The position numbers and the translations under genes were made by a program. DNA of 64,000 nt from the NCBI GenBank assembly GCA_022495995.1, contig JAFEMH010003642.1, forward strand, positions 1 to 64,000. Reading direction: 5' to 3'. How positions within the stretch are numbered: position 1 is the stretch's first letter; every line of letters begins with the position of its first letter. Below, in pieces: positions 32,996 through 42,941 of this stretch. Below the pieces are notes generated by a model. That model searched no databases. It was not told the origin of the DNA and worked only from the letters and a program-made list of their open reading frames with translations. Origin of the DNA: Adenophora triphylla var. japonica (lineage: Eukaryota > Streptophyta > Magnoliopsida > Asterales > Campanulaceae).

Positions 32996-33167
32996 TAGGG
33001 TCGAAGACTAAAGATAGTCGAAAGACCCGAACTACGACCGGCTTGATTCCCATTCGGGATACGTAGGTAGCCTATTGATTAGGTTCAGCCACTCGATCAC
33101 TTGATCGTCCTGTCAAATATGGAGCCTTACTCTTATCGACGACCCCGCTTCCTTCGAAAGCACCGTC

Positions 33168-33180
33168 GCCGAGGGGCTAC
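33168..33180 (+). other. Polypurine tract of element C
   Basis: GCCGAGGGGCTAC directly precedes the 3' LTR start TGTAAGTG. It is a short purine-rich run, as in Tat elements. Confidence 0.6.
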
Positions 33181-34882
33181 TGTAAGTGCTCCAATTTGAG
33201 TTGGTAGCTTTTTCGTTAGAAAGTTAACGAAAGTTTTAACATTTCTAACATTCCTAACAATCCTAACTTTTCTAACAAAGTAAGGGTAAAATGGGCATTG
33301 CTATTTAGAGTTAAACCTTCCAAGGAATCTCAAAAAGCAAAAGAATTAAGAAAATCCCGAAACAAAGAAGTTGAAAAACATTCTCTCGCCGAGATTTTGA
33401 ATTTTATTCCTTGTGTCCAAAGCCGGAGCCGCATTTAATGAACAAGTGCACGCCAAGCAACCCCATCCGCGCGGACATCTTTGTAAAGTCAGAGGGCTAT
33501 AAATTGAGCCCTCCAGCCACGAAAATAAGGAGGAACAACACATTTTGCACCGAACCTCTCAACGAAATATAGAGAGAAAACAAAGGAGAATTCACTTGAA
33601 TTGTCACCATTTTCTCTCCAATCTTTCCCAACTCATACTCATCCACTCACTCTCATATTAAAGCCCTAAACACTCATACACTCAAGCCAAACACTCAAGA
33701 ACACAAGGAAGATTGGTAAACCCTCCTCTTCCTAACCCTAAATCTCATCCATGCATGCATCTTCAAAACTACAAAATGTAGTTCTTTCATCTTCTTGCTC
33801 TAGATCTAAGAAGATCACCATGGAAGACCATCTCCATGGATGATCTTCTACAAAGATCAAAATTATTTTCAAGTTTTCTTACTTTCTCACAAAGAAAACT
33901 CATTTTCAAAACCCTAAAAACCATTTTCAAGCATAAAATCTTGATTTCAAAGGATAAAATTCCCCTTCCCAAGCAAATGAAGTGCTTAGTCCTAATGTAC
34001 CCCAAGGATGGTTTGGTATAGTTGATTCACCACTAAAATGTCTAGTGATCACTAACCAAAACCTAGGGAAATGGGGACAAGCATGGATGCAAAACCCCCC
34101 TTAAAATCATATTTTCTTTCTTGAGAAGTTGCTGTCCAGTAGCAATTTTCTCAGACCTCAGTCCATGGTCTTAATTTTTGGACACAGATGAACTTGGAAT
34201 TTGGTATTGACTACAAAATACTTTTTGTAGCCAACATCCAGATATTTCCAGACATATTTTTACTTTATTTTTTGGGTGAGTAAAACTCCTATTTTCAAAT
34301 TTTCTTTCAGAGGCTAGTTCATCAGCTTCTGGGAATCCAGATCTCATATCTGAGGTTTCCAGAAGGTTTTGACCCCTCAAATCTTCTCCAAAATGGAAAA
34401 TTCCTTCGCACAGACTTTATTTTAGGTGTCTAGAACAACTTTCATTCTCTGAGTTTATCCAGATTATGAAGTTTTAAGACCCTTGAATCCATTTCAAAAT
34501 CAAAGGTCCACTGCCTTTTTCTTTCAGGCAGAAATGGCTCTCAACTTCAAAAGGTCTTTTGAGTACCAAATCTCAACCCAAAAATCTTCCAAAAAATCAT
34601 GGGATCAGTTTAAAGTCTTAAAAAGATATCCCAATTTTTACTTTTCTGAATTTCAACTTATTTTGGCCAAAACACACACACACACACACACAAATGATTT
34701 TCAGCTTGGAAGACTCGTTTTACGAGGCGCGTCGGGTGCACACTAACGTCCTTCCCGACGCGTAACGTGACCTCCGAACCTAAATCTCTGATCTCGGGCT
34801 TTTTTCAAAGTTTTGGCCCTTAAAACAAAAATGGCGTGGCGACTCCGTTTTGATTTTCACAAAAAAAATCGGGTACATCACA
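33181..34882 (+). repeat. 3' LTR of element C
   Basis: 1702 bp, ending TACATCACA before the CATCC TSD. The few differences from 22897-24598 cluster where the left copy has CAG, CTG or CAGT (for example ACAGTGAG versus ACAAAGGAG). Confidence 0.93.
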
Positions 34883-37152
34883 CATCCATGCTATGTTGGT
34901 TTCATGGATCATGAATACTATCGATCCCGAGGTTAAAAGCACTCTCTCCAAATATAGAGATGCTAGACGCTTGTGGGAGTCCCTTAAATCTAGATATGCG
35001 TTGGTGGACGGACCTCGCATTCAACAACTGAAGATGTCGATCACACGATGTGAGCAGACCAAGACTATACCTGTGGCTGTATACTTCGGTAAGTTGACTG
35101 GATTGTGGGAATCTCTGCATAATTACGAGCCGCTTATAGATTGTTCTTGCTGCGACAATTGCACAGCCAGACAAAAGCACGCGGCACGGAGGGCGACGGG
35201 CAAACTTCATGAATTTCTCATGGGTTTAAATTCTGAGAATTATGCCTCTTTTCGTACTAACCTCTTGTCTCAGGATCCCTTACCCACTCTAGATCGTGCT
35301 TATCAGTTGGTAGCTCAGGCTGAACGAGTGCGCCTTGCTAAACCAGTTCTTGATGACCCTCCAGATGTTGTTGGCTTCTCCCTCAAAACTGGCAGTTCTC
35401 GTGATCGTGGCAAACCCGACAAATCCCATCTTACATGCACTCACTGTCAGAAAAAGGGTCATGATGTTTCTTCTTGCTTTGAACTCGTCGGCTATCCAGA
35501 ATGGTGGGGAGATAGTAGCAAAACAGGCTCTCGTGGTGGCAGTCGTCCCCAACAAGGCAGAGGTAGAGGAACCGCTCGCACCAATTCGGCCGCCCAAGTC
35601 GGTGCTGTCCAAATCGGTGTTGCTGCTGTCGGTGCTCTCCCCTCTGCCTCTTCATCTCTATTTACTGCAGAACAGTGGAATGCTTTAGCTGGTTTAGTCT
35701 GTAACACTCGTATTCCGGATAATCGCCTTCACGGTACGTTTGATACAACTTCTTGGATCATAGATACGGGGGCTTCCAATCATGTGATCGGAAACGCTGC
35801 TTGTCTCTTTGACTCTTACTCTATACAAGCTTGCCCTATCGAGCTTCCTAGCGGCGCTTCCGTGATTGCTCACATAGAGGAATCTGTTCGTCTAACAGAC
35901 ACCCTTGTTCTTCATCATGTCCTTTACATACCAAATTTAAACTGCAGTCTTCTTTCTGTTTCTCAACTGTCTGATGATATTCATTGCACTGTTCATTTTA
36001 ATGCTTCTCTGTGTGCTATACAGGACCAGTCGAGGAACCTGATTGGAAAGGGTGTTAGGCCGGATGGACTCTACTACTTTGGGGGCGCACCTTCTGCTTG
36101 TCATGTCTCAGTCAATAATGCATCTCCTTTGCTCGAGTTGTGGCATAACCGTATGGGGCATCCATCTGAAAAAGTAGTGAAGCTTCTTCCTCCGGTCTGT
36201 CATCTGTCTGGTAGTCTTCATCAACCTTGCGATGTTTGTTTTCGTGCAAAACACTCTAGAGATAGTTTTCCTATTAGTGAGTATAAGTCTACTAGAATTT
36301 TTTAGAAAGTTCACAGCGACTTGTGGGGTCCTTACACCCATGTTTCCTCTTGTGGTGCTCGTTATTTCTTGACTTTGGTAGATGATTACTTGCGTGTTGT
36401 TTGGATTTATTTATTAGTTGATAAAATGGAAGTTTTTCGCATGTTTATGGCTTTTGTTGCAATGGTGGAACGACAGTTTTCTCAACAAATCAAAATTGTT
36501 CAATCCGACAATGGCACCGAGTTTAACTGCTTATTTGATTATTTTCTTTCCTCTGGCATCTTTTTTCAAACATATTGTGTCGGCACTCCCCAACAAAATG
36601 GGCGTGTCGAACGAAAACACCGTCACATTTTAAACATAGCTAGAGCTTTACGGTTTCAAGCCCATCTCCCTATTTATTTTTGGGGCGAAGCGGTCTTTAC
36701 TGCTGCTCACTTGATCAATCAAATCCCTTCCCCCTTGTTAGATAATAAAACTCCCTACGATATCTTGTTTGGCAAAGCACCCTTTTATGATTCCCTTCGA
36801 GTCTTTGGTTCGTTGTGTTATGCTCATAATCAGCATGCTAGAGGTGACAAGTTTGCTAGTCGTAGCCGTAAATGCATCTTTGTGGGTAATCCTCTTGGTA
36901 AAAAGGGGTGGAAACTGTTTGACCTCGAGACCAAGAAATTCTTCGTCTTCCATGATGTGAAGTTCTTTGAGAATGTGTTTCCATACAGCGATCCTACCAC
37001 AGTTCCCCATGTCCCGGACTCTATTGATATTCTAGCTGAGGAAGATGCGTTTGGCATCATAGTTTTTCCTGTTGAAGAAGACTCAGTTGCACCTTCTGTT
37101 GATCCTACTATAGCCGAGCCTGTTGCTCTACCCGATGAACAGGAAGAGGTTG
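34883..37152 (+). pseudogene. gag-pol: Copia polyprotein: gag, protease and integrase part
   Basis: Continues the copia frame after element C. In order: gag UBN2-type segment (34893-35340), zinc knuckle CTHCQKKGHDVSSC followed by GYPEWWGD (about 35436-35510), aspartic protease active site DTGASNH (about 35764), GAG-pre-integrase ELWHNRMGHPS with CDVC, and an integrase core with HSDLWGP, QSDNGTEF and QQNGRVERKH supplying the D,D,E triad. A TAG stop at 36303-36305 lies just before HSDLWGP; the same frame continues beyond it to 37152, where element B interrupts. Cleavage, integration and particle formation would be its roles. The TAG, if real, would remove integrase, RT and RNase H. Confidence 0.92.
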
Positions 37153-38209
37153 TGTGAGCACCCCAACCCGGGACCTAACGCGTGTCCCGAGCTTGAGAAG
37201 CTCAAACTAAGAAAACCCATCTTAGATTTTTAAAACATTTATTTGCCTTTACAAGAAAACCAATTCTAAATTTTCCATAAACAAAATCAAATAATAATAT
37301 CTCTACTTGGAGGAATTTAAACAAATACTTTAATAACCATACTTGATTAATTACATTGAAAATCCTAATTAACATTGTTTGACAAAAGAGTTTTCCTTCC
37401 AACTTGTAAAAGAGTAAAACTTAAATGTGACTCCCGACAACCCACTCATATACCTATCCTGATAAGTCCCAAAAGCGAGAGTCCAAACTCTTTCCCGGCC
37501 TCACCGGTTCAGTCACCTGCCTCAAAGACAATCTAAAGCAAGAAAGGGAAGGGGTGAGAATAAATCTCAATAAGCTATTATGAATGCAAGAAATGCCAAA
37601 CAAGATGCAACACATAGCATGGCAAAGACATAACACATTATGAAAGCGGTAAACACCTTACGTTACCTCATTTTACCTTTCCCGTCTGAACAATAAGTCG
37701 TACAACGTGGGAGTAAAACTCCTCTCTTTGGTAAACTGCCTCCAGCACATTCACCGCTTATAGGACTCATACTCCAGAGATCCATATAAGAAAATCAGAT
37801 ACTAAATCAGAGTATCCAACAACAATACCGCTTAATCAGAAGCTTTTTGGCTTAATACGGCATTCCCCCAAATCACCAAATCGCAACGGTCCGTAAGGCT
37901 TTTGGCTCAATACAAATTCGTTAGCACACTCACTCTGTGGGCCACGGAGAGGGAACGTGGCCACAGAGTATAACGAACCTTCAATCACTTATAGAACAAA
38001 TCAATAATTGATTGAATTCCATTATACCCCCGAATATCAACACATTCAAGCACATAATAGATACTTGAAATAAATCCACAAAAAGGGATAATAATATAAC
38101 AACATGGTAAAATATACTCATGCTAATCCATACCATAGTGCAACAGTTCATTTAATACACTATGCATAATACCATTAACGAATATGAGTTCAAACATGGT
38201 ATCCACATA

Positions 38210-38395
38210 ACCACATAATCCACACCGGGATGCAATATAATCAACATGCCAGATAATCCACAACTGGGATACAACATAACAATACCAAATAATCCACACT
38301 CGGGATACAATACAATCATATACCAAATAATCCACACTCGGGATACAATACAACCATATACCAAATAATCCACAATCGGGATACAATATATTGAT
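38210..38395. repeat. Short tandem block ATAATCCACA-CGGGATACAATA in element B LTR
   Basis: Five degenerate units, each about 35-45 bp, of the type ACCAAATAATCCACACTCGGG plus ATACAATACAACCAT. The same block is in the other LTR (about 43995-44175). A weaker relative exists in the LTRs of element A (about 1015-1270 and 7005-7270). Confidence 0.7.
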
Positions 38396-38752
38396 GTAAC
38401 ACATATACATTACTAACCAACACACTAGTGTGATTATAGTCTCTACACTGTTCAACTAATCACCAAGGTATGGGAGCAAGTAAGGCCAACCTAAACCGTA
38501 AACCATTCTTACAAAGTTACTACTCAACCTTGAATAATATTAATAAAGGTGCAAGACCTACTTCCCACAATTCCATTTTGACCAAATAAGACATCATGGC
38601 CTAGCCAAGGTATTCTACTTTAACTTAGGTTAAAAAGGATTAATTCATATCTGAAGTAGATTAGATTTCACTACTTTGAAAGGGTTAGGAATCATACTTA
38701 GTGGTTGTGGTTAAAATTCAGCAAGAAAGGAGACTGGTGAACTTCTGGTGAC

Positions 38753-38933
38753 ATGGGCGACCGCCCAAGTCACTATGGGCGACCGCCCAAACAAGGGTCA
38801 AAAGGGGTTGATATTTCTGTGCTGATGGGCGGCCGCTCAAGCCACCATGGGCGACCGCCCAAGAGGGAAAATCTGAAGTCCAAAGGCTGCATTGGTGGGC
38901 GGCCGCTCAAGCCCATATGGGCGACCGCCCAAG
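38753..38933. repeat. GC-palindrome cluster in element B 3' LTR
   Basis: Six near-palindromes within 180 bp, arranged as three pairs. The common form is ATGGGCGACCGCCCAAG; the first member of the second and third pairs is TGGGCGGCCGCTCAAG. Spacing within a pair is about 8 bp. The cores are near-perfect inverted repeats in AT-rich surroundings. Confidence 0.85.
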
Positions 38934-40099
38934 ATTGAAAATCCTCAAAATCCTGTTGAACCAAAATCCCAAGCCAAGCTTCTTCAAAGTTGTGAACATA
39001 AAAGGTTTTACTAACTTTTCTAACCTCATTATAAACCATTTAAACCCAAAGTAGTATTAATTTAGTACTCAAAATCCATGTCAACATCCCAAATAATTAA
39101 GACTAACCTAACCCTTTCACTTACTTAATTAATTCTCACATTTCACTACCACATTTCAAATTTAACCTTCTTAATCTAACTCAACCCACTTTCTTACATT
39201 CTTGATCAACTTCCTTAACAACAACATCATTCTTTATCATTAACCAATTTATCAACTCCAAGAAGATTTCCAAGATATCAAATAACCATTATAACAACAA
39301 TAACACAATTATTTCATGAGCATTTAAAGAAAGGAAATATCATAATAATTCAATTCCTAACTCTAATACTTGGCCAAACCCACATTAAATCCTTACTCTT
39401 GAACCATAAATTTTCCCAATTACTCTATACCACTCTTCTTTCAACTTAGATCACCAATTTACAACTTAAGATCAATTCCAACTCAATTATCATTATTCAA
39501 AATACCAAAAATCATCTTCTTTCAACAAGAGATTAATTAACACATAAAGTGGGCAATTATTAGAAAGAAGTCATAATAACTTACTTTAGAGATATGAGGT
39601 GAAACTATGATTTTTCTAGCTTGATGCATTCCCCTTGCCTCTACGAACATGGAAGTACACCCGGATCTTCAAATGGAAGAGAATTGCATTTATTATAATT
39701 TTTGGAAGGAGGAACTTAGGAGAGAATTTTCATGGAGGAAGTATGAGTGAGGAGGTGAAGAAGATGATGGAAAAGGTATGGGAGGAGTATAAGAAGTATG
39801 GGGAGGAGTTGAAAATAATGAAAAGGGAGGAGGAAATCAAGGGGAGAGCATGGCCCCCCCCCCCATTCCCAAAACTAAGGCTTTCCAAATTTTCCACATA
39901 AATAAATCTAACTACCCACATTTTATTTATTTTGTCCATTTCTATTATTATACTTCTCCCAAGATGCTTTATTTAATTTCCCAATCATCTCAACCTAATA
40001 TAAGAAATCAAATATATAAAATGAACACAAAATATTAATAATAATACTAAAAGAATTTAATATGATGCTAAAATAGTGCCTAGGGTTAGGGTCGTTACA

Positions 40100-40125
40100 T
40101 TCAGTCCCCCTTAAAGAAAATTTGT
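40100..40125 (-). other. Polypurine tract of element B
   Basis: On the minus strand TTTTCTTTAAGGGGGACTGA directly precedes the LTR start TGTAACGACC, preceded by AAATTCGGGACAAA. This is the standard PPT position of plant gypsy elements. Confidence 0.75.
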
Positions 40126-41730
40126 CCCGAATTTTAAAAGACTTACCTGGAGGATCAATAACAAAGGTTACTCTCCCAAGCATTTTGAATTACAACCTTC
40201 AAACAGTTTCCTAAATGTCATGATTCTTCTATACATTCTCACAACCCAAATATTCTAAAATTTACTCCCGAAATTGTAATTCTAATAACTCTTCAACGTT
40301 TTCCCCACATATGTCAAATCCGCCTAAACATCATTAATTGAAGAACTCCATAAGTACGAAGGATCATACAAATAAATTTTCCATATCACGTTTTATACAG
40401 TATCCCTTCAATGCTTAAACCAAAACTGCTATTATACTCAACTCCGCTAAGATTAATAAAACCTTTCAAGTTGAAAAGAAATCTATCACTCCACACACCA
40501 TCTATTCTTCAAGAGTTTGGATAGTCTTCTAATCTCTTCCTTTTAAGTAACTAAATCCTCCAACTCTTAGGATCGGTAACAAATTCCACAAGAGAGCTTC
40601 AAAAAGGTAAGGTTCTCACATAAAACAATTGCAGCCACTCTCGAGTAGAGGGTAAGAAAATTCTGGTTTATCTAAGCCAACTTCCTCGAAGCATACGCTA
40701 TTACTTTCCCAATTCTCATAATATCACCATCTAATTCCCCTCTAATACGCACTTAAAATTTCACAAAGTCCTCCCATCCATTAAGCAAGGTAAGGATCGG
40801 ATCTATAACCAATTTATTCTCCATCTCTATCAATATAATTCATACTTATTACATCCTACACCATTTATACATCCTTTAGAATTAATTAAAGCAACGATCT
40901 TTCATTTTTCAAGAATTCCTTAAAATTTCCTTCGGTAGCACTTGCCAACCCCAAAGATTACGAACACAATCCTCGTAAGATCTAGGGGACATCCAAGCTT
41001 AAGACTTTAGAACCCAAAATTTGGAATCCTCTCAAGCCAACTCACACTTGCTAAACTCTTCAAACAATGAATTCCCACTAAAGGCAAATAACACAACTCA
41101 CAAATGATCCTCTCATAACTTTAAATAACCAAGAAGCTCATCAATCATAACTACCATAAAGCCGTCAAGATAAAGATTAAAATCCCGATTATCATACTTA
41201 GAATCAATACATGAGATACTCTGATGGAAACACATTTACCATCTACTCACAACTAGCACATAAACTCTTTGAAAAGACTTCTTATGCAAGTCTAACACCT
41301 ACCAAATATCCTTCACACTTTTAACCAAAACTTACTGTCTTTAATGCTTACATAACAAGAGTATCATATAAAGGTTTATTTGATTTAACTACCAATATAA
41401 TCAATTTAGGTATAGAAAAGGAGACTCGCTTCTTATGATAGTCTACAATACACCACAATTTCTTAACCATCCAGGTCAAGTATATCTCATAATTACACAT
41501 CGGTAATCATACCAAATCAATCTGCAATACATGCTCACCATAACCACATCACCATCGTGGTACATCAAAGGAGATTCGAGGTATTCTCTCATAAGAGCAG
41601 AATCCTCTAACAATAAAACAATTTCTCAAGAAATGTATGTCACATATAAGCAAAATGTGATGCCAAACATGAATGATATGCAACAGATCTATAAAATATG
41701 ACCCCTACTTCGAGACAGTGGAATTTACCT
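40126..41730 (-). other. Non-coding interior of element B
   Basis: About 1.6 kb with no protease, RT, RNase H or integrase motif on either strand. Its gag-proximal end is related to part of the interior of element A (5630-5950). Nothing else was recognised. Confidence 0.6.
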
Positions 41731-42840
41731 CTAGTGACCTCTCGAGGGATTTATTTCTCCCGGACCCGAAGCACACACTCGACCACGTACCTTCTCTTTC
41801 TGTTCCCCTTCGTTATCTCTTTTGGTACCACCTCTTTGTCGTCCACTTTGCTGACTGCTGCCTAAAGCTAACCTCCGATGAAACACAGGACAATTTTTCT
41901 TGTAGTGCCCCATTTCTCCACAATTCAAGCATTTCCCTTGCTTACTCCAACACTGATCTTCGGTATGTCCAATCCTCTTGCAAAATTTACAATTCATCCC
42001 ATACTGTTTGGATTTTGGCCTAGATGAAGAAGCTACAACAAACTCTCCTCTCATACTCCCTGAAGTTGAAGTCCTTGATTGTCCTTTAGTTATTTTGGAT
42101 CCTTGTCTTAGATACTTTGGTTTATTTCTAATCCCACTTCCGGATCTTCCACTATTTTCCTCAATGTCCTTCTCGACCTTATATGCTCTATCTATGACTG
42201 TCTGATAATCGGTGAAACTATCAATCCATAATTTCTCCCTAAACTCAATCCTCAAACCTTTTACAAACCTATGAACTCTTTTCGCTTCATGCTATACCAA
42301 ATGAGGGCAACTTCTAGCTAATTCCTCAAACCGGACTACATACTGATTCACCGTCATGTTCCCTTGTTCCAGTCCTAAGAATTCGATCTCATTCTTGTCC
42401 CTTGTAACCATAAAAATGAAATAATCCTCGAACTGATGTGTGAAATTATCCCAAGTCTGGGGCGTATGATCCCGCTCCCAACTTTCCTTCAAAATCTGCC
42501 ACCACTGATCAGCTGGACCTTCAAGTTTGAAAACGGCATACCTAACTTTCTCTTTGTTGGGACTTTCTATAACCTCGAAAATCCTATTCATTTCTGCTAA
42601 CCATTTTTCTGCCTTTAACGGATTCGGATCTCCGTTAAAGCTCGGTGGGTTCATCTTCACAAATCTTTCTAATCCATCACTTTGGTATCCCTCAGGTTGA
42701 TTCGGAACTGATCCTCTAGTCTCCATATTATGTACAAACATCCTGAATAATTTCATCATCTCTTCATTCTGAATTCCACCTATACCCATATCTCCTTCAT
42801 TTCCTAGAACCTTTCGCTGATCATCATTGCTTCCGGCCAT
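41731..42840 (-). pseudogene. gag: Gag of element B with one in-frame stop
   Basis: Minus-strand gag starting at MAGSNDDQRK (42840); an upstream in-frame ATG at 42882 is less family-like. The retrotransposon gag domain includes FVKMNPPSFNGDPNPLKAE, WLAEMNRIFEV, AVFKLEGPADQWW and VVRFEELARSCPHLV. A TAG at 42292-42294 interrupts; the same frame continues with RVHRFVKGLRIEFREKLW, a basic linker and two zinc knuckles, CKFCKRIGHTEDQC and CLNCGEMGHYKKNC (about 41915-42010), then ends at 41731 without running into a protease. Gag would bind and package RNA. About 370 residues including the stop. The single stop could be read error, and no pol follows. Confidence 0.9.
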
Positions 42841-42927
42841 TAGAACGAACTCCTGCATTAAACACTCGGCGTTAATTACCACACACTCCCCCTTAGTTTA
42901 GACATCTACCCTTAACCTCTAAACTAA

Positions 42928-42941
42928 GCTCTGATACCAAC
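42928..42941 (-). other. Primer binding site of element B (tRNA-iMet)
   Basis: On the minus strand TTGGTATCAGAGCT lies directly after the 5' LTR end, an exact match to the common plant initiator-Met PBS. Confidence 0.9.

Larger units (their letters stand above)
22897..34882 (+). mobile_element. Tat/Ogre-like gypsy element C, gag remnant but no pol
   Basis: LTRs of 1702 bp each (22897-24598 and 33181-34882) start TGTAAGTGCTCC and end TACATCACA. A perfect 5 bp TSD CATCC lies at 22892-22896 and 34883-34887. The PBS TGGCGACTCCGCTGGGGA matches the tRNA-Arg-type PBS known from Ogre/Tat elements. The 8.6 kb interior has a long leader, a decayed gag (26069-28312) and nearly 5 kb of non-coding DNA with three tandem arrays. 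No protease, RT, RNase H or integrase was recognised. It is therefore a non-autonomous derivative. It sits in the copia gag. Confidence 0.9.
37153..40099 (-). repeat. 3' LTR of element B
   Basis: About 2.95 kb and nearly identical to 42942-45877. It includes a block of 30-45 bp ATAATCCACAC[T/C]CGGGATACAATA repeats (about 38210-38395) and the palindrome cluster at 38753-38933. Most differences from the partner are in 37490-37980, around CAG/CTG/CCG words. A run of nine or more C (39856-39864) is shorter in the partner. Confidence 0.92.

Noticed and set aside
35289..35612. Minus-strand and alternative-frame ORFs over the copia gag-pol
   Set aside because: Shadows of the copia polyprotein, which has clear domains on the plus strand.
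38773..39039. Minus-strand ORF across the palindrome cluster of element B (88 residues, present in both LTRs)
   Set aside because: Identical only because the LTRs are identical; it reads through palindromes and matches no family.
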